This document shows, piece after piece, positions 53,242 through 64,000 of a DNA stretch of 64,000 nucleotides. The position numbers and the translations under genes were made by a program. Within the stretch, counting starts at the first letter, position 1, and each line of letters starts with the position of its first letter. Origin of the DNA: Asterella californica (Eukaryota > Streptophyta > Marchantiopsida > Marchantiales > Aytoniaceae); contig JAYKYS010000001.1 of the NCBI GenBank assembly GCA_036924285.1, forward strand, positions 28,085,501-28,149,500. Reading direction: 5' to 3'. A model generated the notes under the pieces. It did not search any database and was not told the origin of the DNA. It worked only from the letters and a program-made list of their open reading frames with translations.

Positions 53242-53660
53242 TGTGATATCCACAATTTGAAGATTTTGAGATTTTCTAAAAAATTTAAGTTGAGCTTTGT
53301 GTATACATAATTGGATTAGCTTTGTTACTTGAGTTTACCATCTGCTTAGTTGGAAGATGGACTTAAGACAGATTTTTGGGTAAAAGTCGAGTTCTTTCCT
53401 AAAGTCAGAAGACGGGTGTCTTCTTGGAAGATGTCTTCATGACGACAAAAATCAGAAGATAATGTGCGAGTCTTCCAGGAGAGTATTGTGACTATAGTTG
53501 CGGGTTATACCACCCTAGTAACAGCCAGCAGACATAGTAGGTGTTAGGTGGGCCTATGTGGCAGCCAAGGAAGTACTGTGATTGTCGTTACGAGTTATAC
53601 CAACCTAGTAACAGCCAGCAGACATAGTAGGTATTAGGTGAATTTATGTCCCTTGACTGT
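53242..53660 (+). repeat. B-family LTR start fragment, copy 2
   Basis: Same as 2874..3290, including the GTCTTC/GAAGAC cluster near 53410..53460 and the 90-bp-spaced pair. Confidence 0.55.
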
Positions 53661-53850
53661 GCCTCGGGGCTAGCTCGAGTTGATCTGATCCCGATGTCAA
53701 CCGTCACTCGTTTCTTGATCTTCTTTTTGAAACTTTGTCTTACGTCGATCATTGCTCCAAGTGTTCACTTAATCCGCTCCGTATCTCACGTCCCTCCTCA
53801 AGCGTCCAACCTTCAATCACTACCTCAAGTTCTTGCTCATCGAAGTGTCT

Positions 53851-53862
53851 GCTCTAATACCA
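53851..53862 (-). other. Candidate primer binding site, copy 2
   Basis: TGGTATTAGAGC on the minus strand, as at 3489..3500. Confidence 0.45.
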
Positions 53863-54258
53863 CTTTTCACACACCTACTGTCTTGTTGTGTCAACGGAAG
53901 CTCTTGCTCAGTAGGTCGCAAAACTCACAACACTAACCTGCGAACCACAATCACACGTTTACCACTTATCTTAACTCTGTTTGGTTCGGACCGGAGCCAG
54001 ACCGTCTCCTTAACTCTCAAGCTAAACTCTCCCTCGATTCTGACCTAGATCAGGTTAGGTCGGTCCCACAACATGACTTAGGCAGACTTCTCATAAAGTC
54101 CAAGGTCCTAAACAATACCTCCAACACACATAGTGGTCCAACCTCTCGTGATGTCCATCTGGGCCTAGGCTCCCGAACGGTGGTCTAACCCGCCATCTCG
54201 TTTCCTAGTCTTGTCCGGTCCTTGGATCGCTCCTAAGTCCAGACGTCCAAGTCTCGAC

Positions 54259-55370
54259 TGTAAGGACTTATGTTACACATAGGAAGTTTATTTATTAGTA
54301 AGGTTTTTAGTTATAACTAAGTGTGGAGAATGTTTATTTCTTGCCAAAGTACTTTAAGGATGTATAAAGTTAGTCATGATTAGATAAGTTAGTTATGGTT
54401 AAACTTAGTTGTACTTTTGAGCAGAATTCAGATATTTCTTAAAGAGTGAGCACTACTATCTTGTCATCTTGTCTAAAAGGTAGAAAGGAGGTGGAAAGTA
54501 TCTCTTATCTTTTTTTTAACTTGATATTAGTGGTGGGATTAAAGTTGTGAACTTTATGGGCATTAAAAACAATAACATTCCACATGTCTCTTTTTTAGTG
54601 AGTCCTAGTGTAGAGGGGGTGGAAATTCGAGATTTCTTGAGAATATTTTAGAATCCTTCTAGAAGTTGTTGACTTTGAAAGAATAAGCCCATGAGAAAAA
54701 AAAGAAGTCCATATGATTAATGATTTTATCTTAAGCAATATCTTAGTAAAACCCGATAAAAATAGTTATGGTGGAGTTATCGGAAGGTACCAAAGTAAAA
54801 ACCTAGAATATATAAATAGAGGAGTAGAGAAAAGCTCCTCATCCTTGTTTTCCCATCGTCATAATGACAACTTGAGTAATATAGAATGAGTGTGATATTT
54901 TAGCATGTGAGAACTTGAGAGACGTCGTTAGAATGGAGAATTTTAGTTGATGAGTTTAGTTGATGAGATGGGTGTGTGGATGATTGAACATAGCATTTTT
55001 CCCTTCGAGTTCATGGTGTGCTTTCATCAAAGTCATCAGAGGTGAACTCTTATTGAGAAATAGGCCCAACATGTTGTAGGTTCATCGATGACTATCGTTG
55101 AATTGAGAGATTGAGGAGTAGTTGATCGATAGGACCGCAGAGGGTTTACATTTTTGGTTCCATTATCGGGACCTCACTTGAAAGGATCCTTGGCGGATGT
55201 TTAGATTTCAATTTTACGTTCGACAAAAAGAGGTCATGCGAGAGCACAGAGAGAGAACGTTGGGTGGAGAAAGAGCTAACGTGATGTTAGTAACATTATA
55301 ACCTTTCGTGTATCCCGTCATGATCTATGACGCATTAGAGGTCATTATTTACATCTTGTTCACTTAAAAA
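54259..55370 (+). repeat. Element A 5' LTR, copy 2
   Basis: Starts TGTAAGGACTTATG; TATA box at 54809..54819. The junction near 55370 joins the LTR/leader directly to pol because the repeat-bearing leader is deleted. Confidence 0.6.
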
Positions 55371-55387
55371 GGTGGAAGAAGAGACGT

Positions 55388-58186
55388 TTGGGAGTTCGAA
55401 TGGAGACGAAGAAGCGAAAGTTAAGTATAGATGAGTTGCGAACACGTATCTATAGCACTTGGGGTGCTCTCTTTGCTCTATATCAAGAAGCTTTTGAGAC
55501 CATTGATGCAGATGTGAAGAAGGTTGAGTTGAAAACATCATTCAGTGTGGAGGCCACGAATGCTCCTGGTGAAATAGAGTTGGATCCATACAAGAGTGGG
55601 TTTACGATGTTTGCTGTGATTAGTACAAATGATGGTCAAGGAGAGATAGACAAGTTGAAGGATGAGAGTTTCATCTATGAGGTAGAGAACTCAGAATGGG
55701 TTTCACCCATTGTGATTGTCAAGAAGAAGAATGGTAAGCTGTGAGTGCGCATAGACTATAAGAAGTTGAATGCAATTACCAAGAAGGATTATTATCCTTT
55801 GTCATTTATAGATGAGATTTTGGAAGAAGTTGCTGGTCATGAGTGGTACAGCTTTGGTGATGGTTATAGTGGGTATAACCAGATCAAGATAGCACAAGAG
55901 TACCAACAGTTGACTATTTTCACTATTCCTTGAGGAACATTTGCATTTCGGGTGATGTCATTCAGACTATGTAATGCTCTGTTCACGTTTCAGAGGTTCG
56001 TGAACAAGGTGTTTGAATCATTCATAGAGAAGTTTGTCTGTGATTTCATGGACGATTTTTGTGTGTATGGAAGAAAGGAGGATCACTTTGATCATGTGAT
56101 CAAAGTTTTACAGCGGTTGGAGCAAGCCAACGCTTCTCTAAATCCAGAGAAGTGCATCTTTGGTTGCGAAGAAGATCTACTGTTGGGACACATCATTTTC
56201 AAGAATGAGATTGCGGTAGATCTTGAGAAGGTGAAGAAGATTGTGGATCTTTCATTTCCGATCAACTTTACAGAGTTGAGACAATTTCTTGGTATGATTG
56301 GATATTATTGTAGGTTTATCTTTTCCTTCTCGAACAAAGCAATAGCTTTGACTATGTACATGAAGAAGTGAATTGATTTTGACTTAATAGTGCATGATCA
56401 AAAGGCAAAGGAGGCATTTGAGGAGCTGAAAAAGGCATTGGTGACAGCTCATATACTTGCTAAACCTGAGTGGAGTAAAGTATTTATTATGTATACAGAT
56501 GCCTCCAATGTAGCAATCGGATGTATATTAAGTCAGTTAGATGGAGATGGACGTGATCATCTTATGGCTTATGCTAGTAGATAGATGGTTCCAACGGAGA
56601 AGAATTACTCCGTGACTGAACGAGAAGGATTAGCTGTGATTTTTGGATCGAAGAAATTTCGACACTACTTGTTATGAGGAAAATATTCCATAGTCACATA
56701 TCACAAAGCTTTAAAATATATGTTTAATAAGTCTAATGCTGAAGGTCGTATTGCTCGTGGAAGATCCTTCTAACAGAATACGATCACGTGATCGAAGATA
56801 GACCAGGAAAAAGTATGCAAATGCTGATCTCTTGTCGAGGGCTTATGATGATGAGAGAGAAGAATCGTTTGATGATTCATTTTCAAACGAGCAAGTGATG
56901 ACCATCACAAGCATGGAGGAGGTACCTAACGAGTACAAGAAAATTTGGATTTCTTTGCAGATGATTCTTTTCCAGAAGGTATGCGTACCCGAGAACGTAA
57001 TGCGCTGACCAAGAGATGCAAACCTTACACCATGGTGGAGAGGTATTTGAGAAGGAGCATGTGGATTACTAAGGAGAGCAGTTGGTAAGAAAAAAGCTTT
57101 CAAGCTAACGCACGAGTTTCACGACGGCACTGTTTGCGAAGGTCACTTTGCTGGTAAGATAACAGCCTTCAAGATTTTGGATGCGGGTTATCATTAGAGA
57201 GGTATTTTCAAGGAGTGTTTAAACTATTACGAAACTTGTGATGTATGTCAAGCATTTGCTCTAAAGTCTACTAGAACACCTCCGTTAAGATCAATTCCAG
57301 TGTTAGGATCATTTGAGAAGTGGAGTATTGACTTTGTACGTCTTCTTAATAAGACACGTCAAGGCAATAGATACATTGTAGTCGTCATCGACTATTGTAC
57401 CATGTGGATAGAGGCTAGACCTTTGAAGGAGACTAATGAAACAGAAGCGGGTAGATTTCTATTGGAGAGGATCATCACAAGATTTGGATGTCCGTTAGAG
57501 TTGATGTCAGATAGAGGAGGAGAGTTTGTAAGGAGCATGACTACTGCTATGCTGCACCACTTTTTATCAAGTCATGAGTAATGACGTCATACAAATCAAA
57601 TGCTAATGGTCTTGCGGAGAAGACCAATCTTATTCTTTGTATGATGCTCGTCAAAGATGTTGATGTTGAAACTGCAAAACATACTTGGGATAAGAGACTA
57701 CATGTCATCTTATGAGAGTATCGAACTACAACAAAGACTTCTACTGTGTATTCTTCATTTTGACTTGTTTATGGAGTGGAGTCCAAGTAGTGATCCAATT
57801 CGAATTGGATATTTTTCAAACTATTCAACGAAAGTTGAAGAGGTCGAGAAGAGAAGACGTAATCAGATCAAGAAGGGAGCAACTCATGGAGGTTGAAGAG
57901 ATCCGAGCGGTAGCAATGATCCGGATGGAACGAGCTCAAGCGTATCAAAAGAAGAATTACGACAAACGATTGGGCAAGAGGGAGGTAAAACCTTTTCGAG
58001 TAAGAGACTGGGTAATGTTGTATGATTATCAGATTCAAGAGGGCTAGGAAGAAGTTTCTTCCCAGATATTTTGGTCCTTTTGTTGTAAATAAGGTGTGGA
58101 GCAATTTCACGTATAACCTTCAAGAGTTGGGAGGAAGAAGATTTGATAGGATAAATCATGACAAATTGAAGTTGTTTCATCGATGA
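55388..58186 (+). pseudogene. Element A pol, copy 2, broken
   Basis: Better preserved than copy 1: one frame runs from 55388 to about 56760 with only nonsense changes. RT catalytic box FMDD is intact (CDFMDDFCVYG near 56038). RNase H YTDASNVAIG near 56492; integrase core FEKWSIDFVRLLN at about 57312; tail ends HNH-like NHDKLKLFHR at 58186. Private stops: TGA 55742 (CGA in copy 1), TGA 55931 (TGG in copy 1), TAG 56582 (CAG in copy 1). Stops shared with copy 1: TGA 56369 and TGA near 56675. Frameshifts break the integrase half. No gag or protease. Confidence 0.85.
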
Positions 58187-58238
58187 AAATTCTCTCTTCA
58201 CTCCAAGGACGGAGCGAAAGTTTAGTTTGGAGATAAAA

Positions 58239-58452
58239 TGTAACGACCGATGTTACACATAGGAAGTTTATTTATTAATAAGGTTTTTAGTTATAACTAA
58301 GTATGGAGAATGTTTGTTTGCTGCCAAAGTACTTTAAGGATGTATAAAGTTAGTCATGACTAGCTAAAGTTAATTATGGTTAAAATTAGCTGTACTTTTG
58401 GATAAAATTCAGATATTTCTAAAGAGCGAGCACTCCTATCTTGTCATCTTGT
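58239..58452 (+). repeat. Element A 3' LTR, truncated, copy 2
   Basis: TGTAACGACCGATG to CTTGTCATCTTGT, then GCGTCTTAGTGC as in copy 1. 58453..59150 is unassigned mosaic DNA with the empty site of element D at 58912..58915. Confidence 0.8.
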
Positions 58453-59159
58453 GCGTCTTAGTGCTGATCCAATCATCACCTCATACCCTCAGAGTCCGTC
58501 CGTCGAACTCTGAGGTGGACTGAGTCATCCTGACCCACCCAGGCATCGAGCCCCCCTCATATATACTTCTAAGGATCGGCGGCGTCCACCTTCTCTTTGA
58601 TCCTTGAAAATTATACCACAACCTGATCAAGAGATCGGCCATAATTCTCAGCTCCGAGGTCGAGGAGTTCTACATATCTCTTGAAAGTTCTCGTTGAGAC
58701 CTTTCTAATGGTACATTACTCGCTTCGAGATCTTACGATCTTACGTCCACGACCCAAAACGTCTCTCGAGTTCCAACACTTAGGATTTTCCGAAGAATCA
58801 TGATCTAGCGCCAAAGGTCCGAACCACAGTCTGTCTGCGCTGGACCCACATCTTAGACTTATGTCTCATACCTATGTTTCGATCCATTTCTAGACTTACC
58901 TCTTTAAGTCAGCGTTCGTTTGAGGTCGTCTTGGGATAGGTCCTTATGTCCTAACTCAATGTTCCAACCTTGGTTCAGATGACCAGTTAGGACTCATCTG
59001 TTCTCGACCAAGCCGTTAAGTCCTACTCGTAGCATTCACAACTTATCGCAAGTCCACTAGGGTTCTGTTGTTCACGTCTACGCTCAATCTTGAGACTGAG
59101 GGTCACGACATGCAAGCTAGATTGAAGAGAAAGGGTGGTCCATAGCTGAGAAGGAGAGG

Positions 59160-59495
59160 AGAGAAACCTTGTTGGAGATGGAGGAGAACAGAGATGATGC
59201 AGCTCAACGGATTGAGATGGTTCAACTACAACGGAAGAAGAGCTATGACAAAAGTTTGGTGAAGAACAAAACAAAGTTACAACCATTTCAAAAGGGTGAG
59301 TGGGTGATGTTATGGGATGCTATTAGCCACAAGCAAGTTCAAAAGAAGTTTCTACGTCGATATTTTGGGCCTTTCATCATCTCCAAAGTGTAAAATAATG
59401 ACACTTATGATCTTCAAGAAAGGAGCGGTACGTTCTTCGATCGAGTGAACCACAACAAGCTGAAGAAGTTTTATCAACGTGATACTTCACTCTAA
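59160..59495 (+). pseudogene. Element C integrase C-terminal remnant, copy 2
   Basis: Reads MEENRDDAAQRIEMVQL, FQKGEWVMLWDAISHKQ, RRYFGPFIISKV, stop, NNDTYDLQE and ends KKFYQRDTSL. The TAA at about 59392 is TGG in copy 1 (two G-to-A changes). The Trp that is a stop in copy 1 is intact here. Confidence 0.75.
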
Positions 59496-59526
59496 GGACT
59501 GAGTGAAAATTAAGTCTGGGGATAAA

Positions 59527-60280
59527 TGTCACGTCACAAGTATCCCATTTGTGTGTTTGTTTATATAAATTTAGTTAAGTATGATTATCTTATAGGTTAC
59601 TCTAGTTGCAAGATCCAAATCTAGAGTTATAAAAACTAGGCAGAACTAGATGAGATTGTTATAACTAAGTTAAAGAAACTATTAGAGGTTTCACTATGAC
59701 ACTAGGTGACAAGTACTGAGCTCTAAATATGCTTCTCAAAAATATGTAACTTTGTTGACCATCGCTAATTGGATGCATGATGAAAAGTCATGCACAAATA
59801 TCTAAAGATGCTTTTCAAAAGACGTATTAGTTTGTTGTCGTTTTCCTACTGGATAGTATGAAAAGTTAACACTTTAGAAAAGCTAAAGTAGGAAAATCTC
59901 TTACTTAGTAAAGTAGAACAAGAAATATGTGTGCTATTCTTAACTCTTAGTAGCCTTTAGAAGTTTTACTATATTGGATTGCGTATTTATCATGAGGTAA
60001 TGTAACTTAGTGAAAGTTACCATGATAAGAAGTTGTAGAGTATATAAGGGGGAGTTAAGAGGATGGAAGGACTCTCATTTTTCCTATCTATGAGTAAAGT
60101 GAGCATTGGAGACCTTGGGAGTCCATGAGCATTAAACGATGTGATGTTGAGAGCCGGATTAGAACTTGTTGGCAGGAACGCTATTAAGGAGAACAATGTG
60201 ATCATACGAGTCAAAGAGTTGAGTAAAGTGAGCATGGGTGTAACTGAATATTTGAAATAATGATGCACTAGTAATTCTAG
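59527..60280 (+). repeat. Element C 3' LTR, copy 2 (right edge approximate)
   Basis: TGTCACGTCACAAGTATCCC start after AAGTCTGGGGATAAA; same layout as 35527..36280. Confidence 0.55.
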
Positions 60281-60289
60281 TCATATGAG

Positions 60290-61160
60290 AAACCCTTGGG
60301 CGAGAGACAAGTAGGCTTATAGTGCGGATCGTCATTCGTCTTTTTTGTCCGAAAGACGATACAGTTATGGATTACTTTTCGAGTGAGTTTTCATGCGGGA
60401 GTTATCCGAATGCAAAGGTCTTGTCTTTGCTTTGCTGATTTTGAGAGAGAAGCCTCTTTTCTTGATACTTGATCGATCACTATAATAGAGGCTTTATCCA
60501 AGACTCTTCTCCTAGTTAAATATTTGGAGTCATGGAAGAAGATTGGTAAAATAGAGAGCACAAAAGTAGGTGCAGCTTCCTCGATTGGTGTTGTACCTGA
60601 AGAGCAGCAGACTCAGATGATGCAATAGCAACCTGGTGTATTCATTGTGAATTACACCATTAACCTTGCCGAGATGAATCTCGGCCGTACGGATGTTCTG
60701 GCGGCATAGATGTTACCCATGAGGCTACCGATGATGTTGTGGACGAAGCTGTTGATGGAGTTGTAGTCATTGTTGCTGATGATGTTGTCCACGAAGCTGC
60801 AGACGAAGCTTGAGAAGATATTGAGGAGGGTGAGATTGTCAACAAGAGAGAGAAGCAAATCAGTATTACGATGGTGAAGAATCAACTGACATGCCATCTA
60901 CTTCTGTTGGTGGTGATGGATTGATCGAGAAGGGTGAATATGTCCGTGTCTTGGGACGTCCAATTATTAATATTTTGAGTGGTCACCATGACGCTTGGGA
61001 TCTTACTGGAGAACATGATCCTGCACATATTGTTAGTCAGTAAGGTATACGTCCCAGCTTTAGAACTGCTCGTCCATACCTAGTTTATGTTGCTAATCTA
61101 GAACATGATGCAACATCTACAGCAAATGCGGATGCTCCACAAGCAGGTGACTTCCGAATA
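60290..61160 (+). pseudogene. Unknown acidic protein relic, copy 2
   Basis: Counterpart of 36284..37184. EEQQTQM is preserved where copy 1 has two TAG codons. The acidic block is interrupted by a stop and a 1-nt shift near 60810..60850. HDAWDLTGEHDPAHIV is preserved near 60990. Confidence 0.4.
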
Positions 61161-62740
61161 ATTTCAATATTTTATTCTTCTCATGAAATTGCTCCGGTTG
61201 GACATAGAGGTTTAAACAAAATGATACAAGTCACGAGGTCGAAACCACCCTAAAATCTATGAATGCGTGCATTGATGTGTACATGAACTTTCTTTCTTGC
61301 GATCAAGATATGAACAATGATTGTGTTGACATTGATGTTTCTCTTCATATGTAGGGCACGTCGACACAATATGATCACATTAAACGATTACATTATCTGG
61401 AGGACCAGAGAGCTTACTTACTTGCATCAGATGAAATACAAGGTCGTAAACAAGAATGACTAAAACAATAGAAAAACTTGCAACGTGCCGCTTTGCTCGA
61501 TTCCGGTTCTCCTTTTGACACACATGCTTTCACATGTCTTCCAAAAGAAGACATGTGAAACCATTGTGTGCGTCATGTTACATAAGTATCACAATTTTCA
61601 TCTTTGATGAGAAGTCTTTCATATGAAGACACTATCCTAGTTTAATATAAATGATTTGTAAATGAAATATTTATCTTTATCGTCTGTGTTTCTCCTTTTG
61701 AATGTTGTCACAATGTTGTTCTAGGGTCTGTGTATTTTTTCTCGTGCATAGTGCATGAGGACTCGCGCACTCACTTTGTAGACTGTAAGCGTCTTATCAG
61801 TCTACAGAACAATGTGAATCAACACATGATCTCTCTTCGGATATCTTTGTTGGTTCTTTTCATATACATGGATTTCTCCATTGTATCGAGGATATCTTAG
61901 ATTCTTATTATCCTTGATGTTGTTTGATGCTTCTCAGGTTGTTTCAATGAGTCACACATATGTGGAGACTAAGATATTTCTAAGTTATCTTGATCAAAAA
62001 GTAAGTGACACGTAAGTCTCTTCGTGACGTGTTATCTAAGGTCATTTGACTTCGTAAGTTCTTTGAGTTATGCCTCATGTCATTTATTTCAGTGTTGTTT
62101 GGATTTCTTATGTGTGTCTCTATTTTTCTTCTTGCAAATGAGGAGTTCACATCAACATATTCTCCTACAGAACTTGAACGTCCTAAAAGTTACTTTTTTT
62201 TAGTTAGTTGTTCTTGAGATGTTTTTCTTTGTTCAACGTTACTGTCTGGTGCTCTTCGAGCAAAGGATTAGTTGAGGGATTCATATATACACTTCTGTCA
62301 CGAGAATATCAAGCTCGACTCAAATTTATCTAGAACTAGTCTCATTGTACAAACATTGGTCTTCCAATATACAAAGGCTCTTCTAGATCTCCGGTGTTCC
62401 TCAAAGATTTGAGCCTCGTGTCCAAAAAATATCCTCAATATGATCAGTTTAACTATGTATCTATTGATGATAGTACTATACAGAATTTTGTTAATCATCC
62501 CGATACCATTATTTTTACACCGACTTATTTAGGTTCGATGAAAGATACTTCTCTTCTAGAAAGCTATGGTCTTTCTTAGAAAATCTAGCATTCTCTTACA
62601 ATGCCGATTCTCATATCAAACTCCATACTCCTTGTTTGGTATTTTTGCACCAGAATTGACATACCGATTTCTGAAATACATCCGAGATTGTTCAAAAATC
62701 TGAAGGTCAAACAGTTTAGTCCGAGAACTGAAAATTTCTT
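61161..62740 (+). other. Degenerate coding-like DNA, copy 2
   Basis: Counterpart of 37185..38637. No intact gene. 62610..62730 holds sequence missing from copy 1 that extends the coding-like frame upstream. Confidence 0.35.
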
Positions 62741-62949
62741 ATTGATGTTAAAGCAGATAGACTTCCTCAAAAGTTCTGAAGTGTCCTTGCACGTCTTCCG
62801 GATACTAAAAACATTGAACCTGATGAATGTTGAAAACATGCTATCCTTCTCAGATTTCTGGAGAACGAAGAACTTTGGCATTGAGATGATTATAAGAATG
62901 CTCTTGAGTATCTCACTCGAGTTCAAGATCGAATCTATAGGACGTTGAA
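62741..62949 (+). pseudogene. Relic of an unknown gene, copy 2
   Basis: Reads KFLIDVKADRLPQKF, stop, SVLARLPDTKNIEPDEC, stop, KHAILLRFLENEELWH, stop, DDYKNALEYLTRVQDRIY. All three stops are TGA; the stop after ELWH is TCA-like sequence in copy 1. From 62950 to 64000 only degenerate DNA follows. Confidence 0.35.
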
Positions 62950-64000
62950 GTAGTATACTTACTACAACTTGTAAAACATTATATATGTATAGGATGTTGA
63001 AATCTTATACATATATAGTGTTCAGAGAGCATTATCTAAACCCTATTATTTTGACTTCTACAGAGCAAAAGAATTATATTCACGCTAATGATATTGACGT
63101 CGATTATGTGTTTTCATTTCACTTCTTCTTTGAACTCTATGTTTTAAAAAATTTTGTATGCAATTTCAATGACTATCATAAAACGATATCATTCTGCTAG
63201 AGTCATACACCCATTCACGATATGTCTTTATCTTACAATGTCCAAAATCTAGCTTGTCCGATATAAAGTATTGGTTCTAAACAAATATTAAAGTGCCTTG
63301 AATCTCAACCGTTATGTTTGAGAAATGATTAACTGAATAGTTTGAAATATTTAAATTTTTGTATCTGTTATTATTATATAACGAACAATCACTTTTTCTT
63401 TCACAAGGAAATTTTTTCTTGCGTTCAATTTATTTATCCAATTTGGTTTTTATTGTAATTTCATTCAATAAAAATGAACAGAACGAGTGTATATGAAGAT
63501 AATTTCTGAGCTTGTGAAACTGTACGACGTAGAGAAGGTTGGTCTTTTTTCCTTCGCATCAAACTTGATTCTTGTTTGATGAAAGATATCCTTGTCTTTG
63601 TGAAGATCATCAACCAGATGTGGTTTATGAATCTCCTGAGAATTCTTCATTCATCGTGTCTAACCATTTTGGGATCCTTTTACCACTCAAAACTTACTTG
63701 GAACATACTGAATGACCTCGAATGGATATCACAACTTCCGCAAGAGTCACTCTTCCTTCGGAGAGAGTTTATATTTTTCACAGTTTCACTTGGTATCATT
63801 ATTCAAGAATTTCAGTCGTCAAATTTTGTTTACCGATTATGGATCTTACTCATTACCTTCAGATACGAACTAGAGTGCTCGGAGATAGTTTAAGTGATTG
63901 TACTTATGTAATGACCAATGGAGGCGAAGGAATGCATTAGCAATTGTCTCAATTTATCTCATTTTTTTTCACTTTTCTGGTTTCATGATGACTCCATCCG

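Larger units (their letters stand above)
52263..64000 (+). repeat. Mosaic repeat copy 2
   Basis: Colinear with copy 1 apart from the two insertions (elements B and D), a deletion of about 690 bp in the element A leader, and small indels. It runs past the right window edge. It carries single target sites for both insertions, so they post-date the duplication. Confidence 0.88.

Noticed and set aside
1..64000. CRISPR arrays, phage or bacterial systems
   Set aside because: No direct-repeat/spacer arrays, no prokaryotic gene organisation; introns and LTR elements show a plant nuclear genome.

Overview
The window looks like nuclear DNA of a land plant. Its one intact host gene is a four-exon class III (secretory plant) peroxidase at 45263..43403 on the minus strand. 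Almost everything else is Ty3/gypsy-type LTR retrotransposon DNA, nested and duplicated. A non-seed plant is possible but I cannot settle the species. There are no rRNA or tRNA genes, no CRISPR array and no prokaryotic-style operon.

Layout. (1) 1..1920: a partial, diverged LTR relative of element D with two small minus-strand ORFs, then unassigned DNA. (2) 1921..39774: copy 1 of a mosaic segment of about 12 kb. It holds a minus-strand gag/PBS relic, abutting pieces of D-family and B-family LTRs, a dead gypsy element (A) without gag, the 3' end of another gypsy element (C), and unknown degenerate coding DNA. Two later insertions split this copy. Element B (8412..23501) is an old 15-kb element with 5.36-kb LTRs that carry their own broken coding region. 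Its interior keeps gag, zinc knuckles, protease and the integrase tail but has lost RT and RNase H. Element D (24330..34903, minus strand) is very young: its 2285-bp LTRs differ at only five positions that I could see, it has a 4-bp target duplication, and the empty site survives in copy 2. (3) 39775..52262: AT-rich intergenic DNA, the peroxidase gene, and the 3' end of an old D-family relic (E) with direct repeats. (4) 52263..64000: copy 2 of the mosaic, without the B and D insertions.

Element D is the most informative part. Its LTR carries two tandem, mutually similar small ORFs of 71 and 67 codons. They lie just downstream of a TATA box, so they would be the first reading frames of the genomic RNA. 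The same bicistronic pair, same order and nearly the same spacing, is conserved at about 50% protein identity in the diverged LTR at 1..449, which suggests selection for an uncharacterised LTR-encoded product. Gag-Pro and Pol overlap by 25 nt in the -1 frame, exactly at a GGATTTT heptamer followed by an 8-nt spacer and a hairpin, so Pol is probably made by -1 ribosomal frameshifting. Pol carries three nonsense codons.

A recurrent TGG to TGA change, polarised by sister copies in several elements, suggests non-CG cytosine deamination during silencing. Elements A and C in the two mosaic copies share disabling mutations and chimeric junctions. The mosaic was therefore duplicated as a block after these elements had died.
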